Notes: generated by a model not told the origin, from the letters alone. A stretch of DNA of 64,000 bases from Meghimatium bilineatum (GCA_034231615.1 CM067307.1:7805013-7869012), one strand, 5' to 3'; shown: positions 1-11,590, counted from the first letter of the stretch. Translations and numbers: made by a program.

Positions 1-1604
1 ACGATGGCAACCCGGTCACAGCAAGGCGTTCAAGATACAAGGGTTTGTTGACAAACTTATTCCTCTGTTCCAACAATATTACGGCCTCTGCAAAGAAATC
101 AGTATCGATGGAAGCATGATTGCTTTCAAGGGTAGGACTAGTCTTATGCAGTACATGCCCAAGAAACCCTCAAAGTGGGGTATAAAGTCTTGGGCACTGG
201 CTGACTCGAAGACTAGTTATCTCTGGAACTGGAAGCTGTACCTTGGGAAGGAGGACATCTATGACAAAAAGAAGGGATTGGCTCACTGTGTTGTGAGTAA
301 TTTGTTGGCCACAATGCACAGTAAGGGCCATATTGTCTACATGGACAACTTCTTTTCCTCTCCAGCCCTTTTCAAGGAGCTTGCCGAGAACCAGATAGGC
401 GCCTGCGGCACACTACAATTGAATCGCAAAGTGCATACCCCGTGCGTTGAAGGGTCTAAAACTCAAGGTTTGTGACCCACTTCATACTGAAAATGATGAC
501 AACATTCTCTACCTGTCATGGTACGACAAGAGGCAAGTAAATTTGATGACATCTGCACAGGATGCGCAGACCTTCAATAGGAAGGTCCGTTCCAAACGCC
601 ATGGTGGTAATGTGAGGGATGTGGTAAAACCATGCGCAATACAGGCCTATACCCGTCATATGGGAGGCGTTGATCATGTTGACAAGCAGCTAACATATTA
701 TATGTTACGCCACAGGTCCTGCAAGTGGTGGAAGAAAGTTTTCTTTTACTTGTTGGAAGCTTGCTTTGTCAATTCATCTGTCCTGTGGCGGGCTAAACAT
801 CCTGGCCGAGTCAAGGCGGAAAAATTTCGCTTGCAGATAATTCATGGGCTTCTTGAGGGTTGCTACTCTAGGCCTGCGTCTTCCACTTCCGGAAGAAGAA
901 CAAGCCACCCACCGGATAGGATGACACTAGCACCAGCACACCACATTGCTATAAATCCTAAACGGTTGTCCAGTGGCAAGCATTCATTTCCTGACTGTGT
1001 TGTCTGTTCAGATCGGTCAAAGAAGTGCCACCAGACTCAGTACGTGTGTGCAGCATGTCAGGTCACTCTGTGCCCATATCCCTGCTTCCATCGATACCAC
1101 ACATTGTTAAATTTCAAGACTGAGTGTTCATCTGAGCTGCACAGCACGTAGGAGAACTGCACATCCAGTGGGTAAGTCATTTATGTTTGTTGTTTTTATG
1201 TAATTTTAAAATATAAATTGTCTTCACCTCTTGCGCAAACCTCGGGTAGGATACATAAAAAAAGCCCAATTACACACCCATTTGCAGTATTCAATTCTGC
1301 ATTTAAATCTGTTGAAATTATTTAAAAGCTCTAATAATAAAAATAGTACTGAGTTTTCCAAACACCCATGTCTTTTTTGCATGTTTTGTTTTTTCGAGTA
1401 AATGTCTTCAAAAAAAAAAAATACACATACATTTGCGGTATTCAATTCTGCATTTACATGCGCCAAAAAATTTTTTTTATCTCCGAATAACAAAAAAGTT
1501 ATTGCGTTTCCGTAAAACCAACCAGAAAAGTTGACAATTCTCAAAAAAGAATCCGGTGGCAGAAGATAGTTTTGTATTTTTTAATCCGGCTTGCTAAAGG
1601 TTAA
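1..1604 (+). mobile_element. piggyBac DNA transposon, right part
   Basis: The left end lies outside the window. The region holds a broken transposase gene, then about 450 bp of AT-rich 3' sequence, and ends at 1600 with the terminal motif GGCTTGCTAAAGG followed directly by TTAA (1601-1604), the target site that piggyBac elements duplicate. The same terminal sequence recurs next to TTAA at 44502, 62013 and, in a diverged form, 39754, which supports 1600 as the true element end. Confidence 0.8.
2..1151 (+). pseudogene. piggyBac (PGBD4-like) transposase, 5'-truncated and frameshifted
   Basis: Catalytic part of a piggyBac transposase, a DDE/DDD enzyme that cuts and pastes DNA at TTAA. The reading frame is already open at the window edge. 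The first catalytic Asp is in SIDGSM (codon 107-109), followed by FKGR; the second is in VYMDNFF (344-346); the third is in GGVDHVDKQ (672-674). The C-terminus carries a cysteine-rich zinc-binding end (CxxC pairs, then CPYPC and H residues, about 996-1104), typical of this family. The frame runs to a stop at 473-475, but family-like sequence continues in a second frame from about 447 to the stop at 1149-1151, so one frameshift separates catalytic residues 2 and 3. The copy as read cannot make an active enzyme, unless the shift is an assembly error. Confidence 0.85.
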
Positions 1605-2139
1605 CATTAACAGCAAGTGTGAATGCGATCAACAATCATTCACCTGGGGAAAGACAATAGACAATGTAGAAAAAATACTTTATTAAAAAATAACTTAATC
1701 ATATAATGCAATTGGTGTAACAAAACATATTTATTTTTTTTTCAAATGGATTGAAACCGAAACGTAAATTAGATCAATTAAATTTAATCTCTTGGAATAG
1801 AAGGGAAACTCAGGAAACTCCCACTTCGTGCCGAAATTAAACATAGTACATATTTCCAACTGTTAACAATAAATTGTTTACACACCCTCCAGTTGACATG
1901 AAGTCCTGCTCGTCATCATCGGCGTTAAAGAACATATTTTTGTGCACAAAGCTTGGATATTAAATTAATACAGAGAAATAAACCATCGGTTGTCACAACT
2001 TTTAGAACTAGCAGTGGTCATATGAGCTCTTAACTGACCCGGAAGTTTTTATGGTTTCATTATTTTTCTAAGATATCACTAAAATTTATGTCGTAAACTT
2101 GCTACAAAACAAAATATTTCTTATGTAAAAAAATATATA
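1605..2139. other. AT-rich intergenic sequence with one short dispersed repeat
   Basis: No gene seen. Bases 1608-1662 (starting AGCAAGTGTGAATGCGATCA) recur with few changes at about 33738-33794, so this is a small dispersed repeat, in both places within repeat-rich DNA. Confidence 0.5.
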
Positions 2140-2840
2140 GGCCTAATAATAATAATAAATAAGACACATAAGTCGTCAGAGTCGTAGGGGTGACACATTG
2201 GATACATCAACACAAAATGCCCTCCAAACAGCTCTGTCTTTAGCCATTTGGAGAAGTGATTTCTTAATGTTATCAATCCAGGATTTTCTCCAACCTTTCC
2301 TCCTTCCACTCTCGACTGTACTTTACAAAATAATGTGGAGAGTCGTGTCTCACTACGTATCCAAACCAAGCAAATTTACGCCGTTTAACCACTGCCAAAA
2401 GCGGTCCTTGATAACCTGCAAGTTTATTTGTTTTCTACCGCGGAAGACGGATGTGTTGGGCCATTGGCGCATATAAAACGGCAACACAACGCATGTCCAT
2501 TCTCTGGGCTACATCAAACTGGAAATCTTGTAGGACCCTTGTCCTGTTACAAGAGAAATCCAGTAGGAATTTGAGAATGAACTCTGAAGAAGAAGAATTT
2601 GTTTTCTGCTGGACATATATATTTGTCTTGTGTTCTATAGGCCTGTAACTAATTCTTAGCAAACGTCTATAGCATTTGTTTTCTAAATATCGAACCCTTC
2701 TTTCTGTGTCTGTTGGTGGTTCAACTTTCACACCCGTATAAAAATATACTTAGCACTAAAAATCTGAATATATTTATCTTTACTCTAATACTGATTTTAC
2801 TTATCCAAATAATGTTGAACCTTGTCATGGCAGTCATCGC
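2140..2840 (-). pseudogene. Non-LTR retrotransposon fragment (RT C-terminal region), split by a SINE
   Basis: Read on the minus strand, the sequence gives the region after the polymerase domain of an endonuclease-reverse transcriptase: a piece with ENKCYRRLLRISYR (about 2620-2720), then, after the SINE, GRRKGWRKSWIDNIKKSL (about 2255-2310). Stops and frame changes occur throughout. The fragment is interrupted by SINE-B at 2437-2596, so it is older than that SINE. Confidence 0.6.
2437..2596 (+). mobile_element. SINE-B copy with 11-bp target-site duplication
   Basis: A 160-bp element starting ACCGCGGAAGACGGATGTG and ending in a GAA-repeat tail. The 11-bp direct repeat ATTTGTTTTCT lies immediately on both sides (2426-2436 and 2597-2607), which fixes the boundaries and shows insertion by target-primed reverse transcription. 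At least seven more copies are in this window. Confidence 0.85.
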
Positions 2841-3242
2841 CATATCGAGTCTTAGGTAATCTCATTTCCTGAGTTGCCATCATCACATATTTGGGACCCA
2901 AGATATTTGAAGGTATTAAGTTCTTCAAGTTTGTGACCGTTTAACTGTGTATTCCTATGTCTATTCGTGAGATCTTGCTTTATTTCACTAATCACAAATA
3001 TCTTGCTTTTAGCAAAAGGCCTACTAATTGATACTAAATGCTAAAAACAAACAATTGTGGTAGGCCTATGTCATACTTCCGACAATCGTCTTCCAACTTT
3101 GAAGTGAGTTCCTGGAGTTCAGATTCGGAACCAGCAAAGAGATAGATAATGTCGGAATAACGCAAGTTACAGAGTGGTCTACCACCAATAGTTATTGTCT
3201 TATTGATGCATGGTGATCTTGTAATCCCTACTGCATTGTAGG

Positions 3243-3310
3243 CCTATATTCATCATCATCATCAGGTGCCATGCCGGCTGACCGTAGGCGGTCATGGCTC
3301 TCCAGAGCCG
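3243..3310 (-). pseudogene. 3' tail of a non-LTR element (LWRAMTAY family)
   Basis: On the minus strand this reads LWRAMTAYG...AWHL followed by ATGATGATGATG repeats, the C-terminus and tail of the same family seen at 22181-22561 and 23640-23950. Only the end remains. Confidence 0.5.
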
Positions 3311-3590
3311 CCTTCTTCTTCTGCGTTCGTTCTCAAACTCCTGCAAATTAGCAGGATGTAGTCCGGAGAACGGAATGTATTGTGTCATCATTGCTGCGAT
3401 ATCTGCGCGTTTCGGCGTGACACATCAGATTTCTGCATGGCTTTGGGTCACTTACCCTATATGGGATGAGACAGCCAACTCCATCCTACAACCTCCTTAG
3501 TCGCCTTTTACGACATGCGTGGAAGGTAAACAGTGTTGCTATTCTTTGCTCCCCTTTCGGGCCCCGACTACTCACGGGCGAAACCATAGT
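3305..3590 (-). mobile_element. SINE-A copy
   Basis: Near full-length copy of the roughly 275-bp SINE-A family (reference copy 40063-40337). On the plus strand it starts with the reversed GAA tail (CTTCTTCTTCTGCG) and runs to GGGCCCCGACTACTCACGGG. Confidence 0.75.
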
Positions 3591-3617
3591 GTAAGTGCCG
3601 ACTGAGTAGATTTTTTG

Positions 3618-3790
3618 GGTTAATATGGTTGTCACATCCCATTTAGGGTCAAAGTGAGGAAGAAGCCACACTGGAGTCTCAGACAGAAAGGCACAAATAT
3701 CGTAGCTAAGCTGTAAACTATGACACAATCATTCCGCTCTTCGGACTATATTACAATGACATGTACGTGCTTGAGAATGAACAAAGAAGA
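3618..3790 (+). mobile_element. Degenerate SINE-A copy in opposite orientation
   Basis: Shares the SINE-A segments around AGCTGTAAACTATGACACAA and TTGAGAATGAACAAAGAAG. It lies head-to-head with the copy at 3305-3590, so the pair could fold into a hairpin if transcribed. Confidence 0.55.
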
Positions 3791-4304
3791 ACTTCATCAC
3801 TCCCGTATTTTTACTTTTCCTTTATAAAATGTATGGCAGGGTTGTGTCTTCCCTTTGTGCTGCTCAGAGGTTGCGGATTTAAATTTCGCTTTTTTCTAAT
3901 TTTTTTCCGCCCGTGGCAGTATTTCTCTGGTCCCGCCTCAAATTCATATTTAGAACAAAAAGCAGCTTAGTGTAAACGTCGATGAGGTTACTGCAACCCT
4001 CAAACAGCTATTTGAGACTCCATTCACTAAATTTGTCATTTAACTCAGACTCACATTCCACGCTACGGAAGATTCAAAGACCCCTTCTGAGTAGTAGGTT
4101 CCTACTATAGACATTGTACTAAGCCAAAAGCTGAAGTCTCCTGGGTATGAAAGAAAGTTTTTTAAAAACCCATCCTACTGCACATAGGAAGTAAGAGCTA
4201 AACACTCGCAATTCCTATTGTTCTCAAACAAACAAACAACAACGGAAGATTAAAAATGGAATGTTTAGTTATGAGTGGATGTCTATTGGTAGCATATCAT
4301 GCTG

Positions 4305-4680
4305 TTCGTCCATCACGAGTGATGATGACCATTTGTTAAATCCACTTATGAAATGCAGTTAGAGTTATGTATTTATATGAGTTCATTGATGGCTGACAAG
4401 CCATATTCTGGCTGCAAATTATCCGTGGACAGTTCAGCTGTTAACTATGAGTATGACGCAATTATTCAACTCTCCGGACTATAGGCCTTTTACTATGAAT
4501 TCAAGAGATGACCACTGTAGATTATTTTTGGCCAACCCGTGACTTTCTAGCTACTCTCCACTGTTGAACTTCTTTTCACAAGATGCTGCATATTTTTTGA
4601 CTGTAGAGCGCCATGTAGATCTATTTTGTGCAAGTTCTTCCCATGTGTCTTGGCATATATCAAAGGCATTCAGTGAGATC
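4305..4680 (-). pseudogene. 3' end of a zinc-finger-tailed non-LTR element
   Basis: Matches, in reverse complement, the (+) relic at 51715-52012: the tail containing GTTCGTCCATCAC (4305-4372) and the segment GCACAAAATAGATCTACATG (about 4610-4640). Part of the intervening sequence is replaced by other DNA, including a SINE-A scrap at 4434-4492. Confidence 0.5.
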
Positions 4681-4739
4681 TTTAAAGGGTCGTCGTATCG
4701 CTTCTCTTGGCCATCTTGAGATCATATGCCCTTCCGCAA

Positions 4740-5480
4740 CTCTCCATAGAGAAGTATCATTGGCAGGCGATGCACTTGCATATGTACCAGATGACGCGTC
4801 CAACGAATCTATCAGTCAGTTCCTCTTTTGCCAAGTTTGGCACATAGGGCGGATGTCATAGATCTCCATGCCTGTCGGTCAGTTGCTAGGGATTGCAGGT
4901 CTTGTGTATTTATGCCTGTTGATTTTAATTAATTCATGAATGTTCTTCGGAGCGTTGTTTTTGGTCTTTCCTGTATTCTTTCCCGTATGGTGTCCACATG
5001 AAGGCTTGTCGTGGGATTCTGTCTTCCTTCATTCTAAGTATGTGGCAGATGTATGTCCAGCGGCGCTTTCTGATGAATCTGTGTCGGCATCAAAATAGCG
5101 TCACTGCATGAGATACCAGATCTGTCAAGGACAATGATATCCGAAATCTTGTCTTGCCATCTTATGTTTATAACTTTTCTGAGACGCGTAAAAGTGATTG
5201 CGTTTCCTCACGTCATCTACACACAGTCAATGTCTCCCCAATGTATAACAGTAGTAGAAGTACCATTGCTCTGTAAACTTTCAGCTTTGTCTGCATGTTA
5301 ATACCATTTTTATGCAACACATTTGCGTAGAATCTGCTGAAAGTACTGCTTGCCTTGGCGATCTTTATATACACATCATCATCAACATCAACGGTGGCAT
5401 TTTGTGATAGTATTACTACCTAGGTATGTAAATATATTCACACCTTGTAGTGCTACGCCACTTACCTTTATGTAGATCTC
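4740..5480 (-). pseudogene. Non-LTR retrotransposon RT C-terminal fragment
   Basis: The minus strand gives FTYLGS (about 5435-5455), FQQILRKCV, an INIRWQDKISD segment (about 5150-5185) and the end DRQAWRSMTSALCAKLGKRG (about 4805-4885), interrupted by stops. This order is that of the region following the RT domain in endonuclease-reverse transcriptases common in invertebrates. A related tail recurs on the plus strand at 43340-43420 (RQAWRAMTYVLCAKLG). Confidence 0.6.
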
Positions 5481-5544
5481 TTGATAGATTTTGCCATACC
5501 ACCTCCGGACATTAAAAAAAATCCGGGTTGTAATTTCTCACTTG

Positions 5545-5725
5545 ACACGACCACTCCTCCAGTCGACTCAGCTGTAAATGAGTACCTGACGCATGAGTTA
5601 GGGAAGGTAAAAACAGCAAGGAAGGGAACTGGCCACCCCACCTAATAGTTGCTGCGGCTTAGTACATGAAGAGTTATCTTCATCCCCGACGGCAGATGCC
5701 ATGGGACCTACCTTTACCTTACAAG
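5545..5725. repeat. Possible SINE-like dispersed repeat
   Basis: Compact sequence with blocks such as CTCAGCTGTAAATGAGTACC and GGAACTGGCCACCCCACC, ending in ACCTACCTTTACCTT. It looks like a short interspersed element, but only one copy is visible here and no target-site duplication was found. Confidence 0.3.
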
Positions 5726-6262
5726 CTTTGGATAGTCTGTCTATAATAAGTGAATTTTCATGCATGTAAAAATGATTTGCACTGGGTTTTTTTTATATTT
5801 AAGTGAGGAAGAATTGTGCACAGCGTCACCCTCACTCTCTTGTCGGATCTCATATGAAGACAGTGGCAAGACAAATCGAAGCGACTGAAAAGTAAGTTAG
5901 ATGAGTGGATGACCATAGTTTTTGAAGTCTCACCATGCTCGATTCGGTGCACACCACTTTGCTGGAATTCGCCTACATACTTGGGAGGGCAATAAACTAT
6001 CAGGCAAAATATGCCGAATATTAATATAGGTTATCCTATACAGAACGTAGACGTCAAAATTGTATGACTGGTGATTTTTGGGACAATATAAATACGTTCA
6101 GTAATTTGCCATTGCTTTCGGAACGGTTCGGATGCATAATTGCCTGTAGCAGGATTTGAATCCCAGACCAACCAACATGAACCTACAGATCGGCTAATAA
6201 AAACCCAAAACAACTAGAACTTTTAAATAAACTGTTAGCTAACAGTAAAGTTGTGCTACAGT

Positions 6263-6431
6263 GGATCAACACGTGAAAACTTGTCAAACTGATTATAACT
6301 TCATGTGGCAATTTTGATCCACACATGTGAAAACTTGTCAACCTGATTGTAACATCATGGTGGCAATTTTGATCCACATATGTGAAAACTTGTCAAACTG
6401 ATTATAAAGTAATGGTGGCAATTTTGGGCCA
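6263..6431. repeat. Tandem repeat, about 55 bp x 3
   Basis: Three diverged copies of a unit containing GTGAAAACTTGTCAAACTGA and GGTGGCAATTTTGATCCACA. Confidence 0.75.
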
Positions 6432-6479
6432 CAAATTACATTTGCTCAAAATATTTGCCTAGTGCAATTTAGTTAGTTA

Positions 6480-6990
6480 GTTATTCCTCTAGGGCCAAAG
6501 ACGGCACATAGGGCGGATGTCAGAGATTTCCATGTCTCATCTCGTGCAATGGTGAGCTGTATTCAAAGTCTTTTTTCCATACCCAGGAGTAAATGTTTGA
6601 GTTGGCATGACTAGTACCTGAATCATGTCCATGGCTCCTACTTTAAATTGGGTCAATTGTGATGAAATATTTTTCTATCAGATTCATCGCTTTGACCATT
6701 GTGTTGTAAACCCTGAACAACACTTCAGCCGACTGGTCTCACGCTTGATGGAACTTCACTGTTAGTTTAGCGATTCCCTTACACGTTGCCCTCTAGAGCG
6801 TGTCGCTTTCTCCAGAGCAATTGTATATTCTAGGTGCCGTTACACTGTATCAGTATTTGTGTGTTCGTCCATCACAAGTGATGATGACCATTTTTTACAT
6901 CCACTTTTGAAAATTCTGTTATAATTATGTCCATGCCTAATAGTTCGTAGATGGCTACTGAGCCCTAATTGATCTGTAAATGTTCTTGGA
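6480..6990 (-). repeat. Mixed non-LTR tail fragments
   Basis: About 6490-6540 matches the tail at 4840-4870 (GGCACATAGGGCGGATGTCA). About 6862-6925 matches the zinc-finger-element tail (GTTCGTCCATCACAAGTGAT). No continuous reading frame is left. Confidence 0.45.
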
Positions 6991-7324
6991 CAGTTCTGGC
7001 ATGGAATGACCACTTTAGACGGATTTTGTTTTCGTTTACTGATATCAGGACATCATCTTGGCGCACCTCCAATGCATCTTCATTCCACTGTCCGAGCCAG
7101 AATGACATGCATCACTGTGTGTCAACAGTGCCTCTGGCTGTGTCTGCTGAGAGGTCCTGGAGATATTACTTGTCATTTTTGCAATCATTTCTCATTCAAT
7201 CTACAGCTTCTACATCCATGGACACAATACCTAAAAGTATTAAACAGAAACAGTATGTCTGCTTCCAGGGTGCGCCACGATGAGGTACTTTTAGGATCTT
7301 CATTACCTGCTAACTTCGAGATCG

Positions 7325-7550
7325 CATGAGATCAATAACAATGCATATTCCTTGTGTATCCCAACCATGACTGAGACAACAATGCATATTCCTTGTGTAT
7401 CCCAACCATGACTGAGACAACAATGCATATTCTTTGTGTATCCAAACCATGACTTTCAGACAACAATGCATATCCCTTGTGTATCACAACCATGACTTTC
7501 AGACGCATACCCCTTGTGTATTCCAAACATGACTTTCAGACAACAACGTA
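7325..7550. repeat. Tandem repeat, about 41 bp x 5
   Basis: Five imperfect copies of a unit around ACAATGCATATTCCTTGTGT and CCCAACCATGACTGAGACA. A 60-residue repetitive frame on the minus strand is a by-product of the repeat. Confidence 0.75.
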
Positions 7551-7603
7551 TATATGAGTTTGGTGTGTCCCCTCAGTTACATACGAGTGGCTTCAGTCAC
7601 ATA

Positions 7604-7933
7604 AGGGGCTGTCCATAATTTATGTCAAATTTTGTCCCCATTATTGACACCCCCCCCCCTTTTCAATAGACTGTCAAGAATCACAATTGCTTAATTATGT
7701 CAAAAATTATTTCCCATCTCCCCCCGCAAAAAAAATAAATGTCTTGCTGCAAATGTATGAAAACACACCATAATATTTTCCAGTGACCTAAAAAAATTAT
7801 CACATTTTAATAATTTCATTGGTATAAAATAAAAATTTTATTCCCCAAAACCCCACTCCCATGTCAACAGCTGCCAAACTTTTTTTGGACTTCCCCTCCC
7901 CAAATTTATTGGCGTAATTTATGGACAGCCCCT
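7604..7933. mobile_element. MITE with 19-bp terminal inverted repeats
   Basis: Begins AGGGGCTGTCCATAATTTA (7604-7622) and ends TAATTTATGGACAGCCCCT (7915-7933), near-perfect inverted repeats enclosing 330 bp without coding potential. The flanks (7538-7600 and 7937-8044) are two halves of a dispersed repeat that is continuous at 19681-19812, so that locus acts as an empty site. The superfamily cannot be assigned from the termini alone. Confidence 0.8.
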
Positions 7934-8070
7934 CACGAGGAGGATTTGTGCATTTGTCAGAAAGGCTATGGGTTGTCAAGAGCTACCTGCTCTCATGTGT
8001 CAAGAGCTACCTGCCTACAGCTAAAGGCAATACTTCATCATCAAAAGAACTGTGTTCAACCTTTGAACAT

Positions 8071-8087
8071 AACCCCCCCCCCCCCCT
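8071..8087. repeat. Poly-C tract
   Basis: Run of C interrupted by one T, inside a C-rich low-complexity stretch. Confidence 0.8.
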
Positions 8088-8187
8088 CCCAACCAGTAAA
8101 CAGACCATCAGATTTAGCACTCCAGGGGGCACAAATAAAAGAATATCTTCCACCTCCCCACCCCCATACAGATAAACAATGAAATCT

Positions 8188-8450
8188 TGTTCTCTTCTGC
8201 GTTCATTCTCAAACTCCTGCAGATTAGCAGGATGTAGTCAGGAGAATGGAATGTGTTGTGTCATGGTTTACTTTGCTATGATATCTGTGCCTTTTGATCT
8301 GACACATCTAACTTCATTAATGCTTTGGGTCACTTTGACCCTATACTGGGTGGGCCAGCCAACTTCATCCGATAACTCCTTATATGCATGGAAGGTAAAC
8401 AATGTTGCTATTCTTTGCTCCCCTAATGGGCATTAGCAACACACTGGTGA
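8188..8450 (-). mobile_element. SINE-A copy
   Basis: Diverged SINE-A in the reverse orientation, from TTCTCTTCTGCGTTCATTCT to the head region TTTGCTCCCCTAATGGGC. Its head is duplicated in the adjacent tandem repeat. Confidence 0.65.
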
Positions 8451-8635
8451 AACAATTAAATATCTAGCATAAATTCAACCAACAAGATGTAATGTACAAA
8501 ATGCTTATACAGAAGGTAAACATTGTTGCTATTCTTTGCTCCCCTCTTGGACCCTAGCAACACACGAGCGAAACAATTAAATATCCAGCATAAACTCCAC
8601 CAACAAGATGTAACGTACAAAATGTTTATAGGTCA
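8395..8635. repeat. Two-copy tandem duplication, about 122 bp
   Basis: The block starting GAAGGTAAACAATGTTGCTA and ending CAAAATGCTTATA occurs twice in succession. It includes the SINE-A head plus flanking DNA, so the duplication happened after SINE insertion. Confidence 0.75.
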
Positions 8636-9054
8636 AAGTTTCATATTAACATACACAGAAAATGCATTTTATTGAATAAATACATGTATCAACATCCATC
8701 TCTATTCTTCATGCATCCACAACACACGCCATCCAACAAGATGGAACTAAACCAGTAGCGTGACCTTTGTTAGACAGACTTGAGTGCTGCCACATTTGCA
8801 TAAATCTAATTGAACTTTTTTCATGATTTTCATTGGCTGGTGACAAGAGTATATATATTAATGACCAATTAAATGCATGGGTAAAGTCGGAATAGCCTAA
8901 TGCAATGATGCAGCACTGAGGCCTGTGCTAACAAAGGTTACTGCAATATGCAGGAACATTCTCTATGGAAACTAGCATCAACATCCATACTCTATAAATC
9001 AATTTCTCTCAAACTTTTTGCTGCATTGTACTAGTGGTCAGATGAGGGTCAATG

Positions 9055-9140
9055 GTCTCATATGATATATATAAGGACTTGCACTGATGGCTTGCAGACC
9101 GGCACTGATTCATGGACCACTCTGAGAAGCACTGCTACAG
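9055..9140 (-). mobile_element. hAT-like non-autonomous element end
   Basis: GACCGGCACTGATTCATGGA and CTCTGAGAAGCACTGCTA resemble the subterminal and terminal sequence of hAT elements. A second copy in the other orientation lies at 33588-33700. Confidence 0.45.
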
Positions 9141-9559
9141 TGCATGATGATTATTTTTGAAATTCAGCATATGTAAGAGAATGGGTGTTGAGACTGTAAC
9201 TGCTGCCTCAAAAAAAGATTTTCATGATTAGGTATGAGAGCATCACTCAAGTCATCGGAATCATTCCCTTAAATGTTCAGCTCGTCAGGTCATCCGTGAT
9301 CTAAAAGTGCATAAGATCAGTATTGCAGTCAGTTGTTGGTTTTGCGTTCTGATCTTCCTAAAGAGGAATCACATCAAAAATATTTCTGATACTTTGTTCA
9401 TTGTGGCAGTTATCATGTCCAACTCTCAATTAATTTGTGGAATGGTCCAGAATTAGATTTTAGTTGATCTCATTTGTATTGCTTGTAACTGAAATGGGAA
9501 AAAGAATGGTAATACTGTGACCTGCCAACAATGTCATAAGAGGGGATTAACCATTCGAC

Positions 9560-9672
9560 CGGGTATACCGCGATTTCCACGTGCTCCACCAACTGGCTTA
9601 GTTTTAAGCATCCTGCAATTTCCACGTGCTCCACCAACTGGCTTAATTTTACGCATCTCGCAATTTCCTCGT
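9560..9672. repeat. Tandem duplication, about 49 bp x 2.3
   Basis: The unit containing TTTCCACGTGCTCCACCAAC is repeated twice plus a partial third copy. Confidence 0.75.
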
Positions 9673-9748
9673 GCTTGCAGTTATTTATGTTTCTTTGCAT
9701 TCCTAGCCCGCGATTTAAAATACTGATAATATTCAGAATTTTGCTTTG

Positions 9749-9940
9749 AGGTAAGAACAGAGTTGCTATATATGTATTTGAGGTAAGAACAGAGTTGCTA
9801 TATATGTATTTGAGGTAAGAACAGAGTTGCTATATATGTATTTGAGGTAAGAACAGAGTTGCTATATATGTATTTGAGGTAAGAACAGAGTTGCTATATA
9901 TGTATTTGAGGTAAGAACAGAGTTGCTATATATGTATTTG
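9749..9940. repeat. Minisatellite, 32 bp x 6, apparently identical
   Basis: Six consecutive copies of a 32-bp unit beginning GAGGTAAGAACAGAGTTGCT. No differences between copies were seen, which indicates very recent expansion or homogenisation. Confidence 0.9.
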
Positions 9941-11017
9941 AAGGACTAATGAAATTGAAGGGGAATCTGCTGATGATAGGAAATAAATACGCGGTCAGAG
10001 GGTTAAGGAAGGTTTGGTTATTCCACCCCATAGACGGTCAGTGTATCAAAAGGACATAATGAAGTTGTATATGTCTGGCTGAAAAATGGAATAGATATTA
10101 CAGTCTAGCTGTAAATCATGATGCATTGCTTTCTGGTCTCTGGACCAGATCTACGAACCAGTAAGAATTTGTAATATGATTGTCAAAGACAAAGTGGCTT
10201 CAAAAGTTGTCAAAGACTGCGGTGTACTCAAGTTACCCCATATTTACTCTAAATGAAGCGGCACATCACCTGTCGAGAGCACCAATCACAGCACATTGAC
10301 ATTATAGCTTCAATTGTAAACTAGATGTTGACGGCGGGATTCAAACCATTGACCTCTTAAGCAAAAAACAAGAAGACAAAGTACGAGTAGATAGTATCTT
10401 TTGATGTGATTTGAGTTCCCGGCATTTGATAAGAATCTACTGTCCTGACACGTAAACATGATGCAGATGCAGGCTTGCATTAAAAGTACCTTGTATAACT
10501 GTATAAAGAAACTAGTATATTTGTGCCAGGACATGAGAGGGTTAAGAGCAATGAACAAGCCGATACACTGGTGAGTCTTGCCAGTGTCAATAGCTACATC
10601 ACTGAATTGATCTGACATAGTTATTGCGCTAAGGGACCTCATCCACTCTGAATGCTTTCAAGTGCGAATAACGATCGTAACAGCCCATAAAGAGAAATGT
10701 AATAGATAAACGAGATTGACAATGAACTGTTGGTCGCTACACTCTGATGAATTTATTGAGACGGGGATCGGAGCACCTATAGACTGACTGGTGTGTGCTG
10801 ATGACAACCTGCAGTCATAACAGCATTGAAAAACATACTGAAGTTTTGATGGAAGAAATTTGACATCAATTACTCCATCGTTGTAACTGGGTATGTGGAA
10901 GGGTAGAATGAGTATTGTGTATGAGCCACAAGAACCATTGGGTATGAACTAACATGATCGCACTCTGGGTAGACCAATAGGTGCTCAGTCTTCTTTAGCC
11001 GATGTCAAAATGTATGT
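9941..11017. other. Intergenic sequence, nothing recognised
   Basis: No gene, known repeat or tandem array was identified. A 110-residue open frame on the minus strand (10310-10642) has no recognisable domain. Confidence 0.4.
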
Positions 11018-11217
11018 ATGCTGATGGTTCCTGTGTCTCATTGGTTGTATAAGCTCTATGCAGAACACATTCTTCATGCCTGTCAACTCTACCAAGAAGA
11101 GAGGGAGAAAATATGGCCCACTGAGACTGAATTACTTACAGGCTTGAGGGGTTCCATGGATGACCTGAATCAAATCACACAATTAATTAAAGCTCTTAGT
11201 GCTGTAACTGATATCTG
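11018..11217 (+). pseudogene. C-terminal relic of an I/Nimb-like non-LTR retrotransposon
   Basis: The 66-residue frame reads EHILHACQLYQEEREKIWP then a GLRGSMDDL segment, colinear with the end of the better preserved element at 48971-51340 (HILQECSEHETLRQTYWPEE, LYGTLYEL). Only this 3' coding end remains. Confidence 0.6.
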
Positions 11218-11504
11218 ACTGAAGAACGATGAAGTATAGGCTCCACATTTTCCTCCAATTTCACTAGTACCATATTTAATACCAACTTCTCCATATACAA
11301 ATCCTAACTATGACATTATCCGCAGTTTCTGCCTCCAGAAAAAGCTCCGAACTCATCTCAGTAAATACACCAGTTCATAGTTTATGTTTCATTAGTCTCT
11401 TCATGTACCTATTGATATAGCGATCCACCCAGAAATTTTTAGCTGTAGTTATTTTAGGCAATATTTTACATTCAGTAGGTTGCCATTGGTTCTGAGTAGT
11501 CCAA

Positions 11505-11590
11505 ATGAACAATTGCCTGCAGCAGGGATTGAACTTGGTTGTCTGAGGCATGCTGTGTACCTCTCTGCCACAGAGCCTGATTATTAAAGT
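11505..11590 (-). repeat. tRNA-derived SINE-like remnant
   Basis: On the minus strand a box-A-like TGGCAGAGAGG is followed about 35 nt later by a box-B-like AGTTCAATCCC, the internal RNA polymerase III promoter layout of tRNA-derived SINEs. No cloverleaf anticodon stem could be assigned, so it is not called a tRNA gene. Confidence 0.35.

Noticed and set aside
2-1151. Domesticated (host-used) piggyBac gene
   Set aside because: The frame is broken between catalytic residues and the element still has its own terminal sequence and TTAA.
11505-11590. Intact tRNA gene
   Set aside because: Only box-A-like and box-B-like motifs are visible; no anticodon stem-loop or acceptor stem could be formed by eye.
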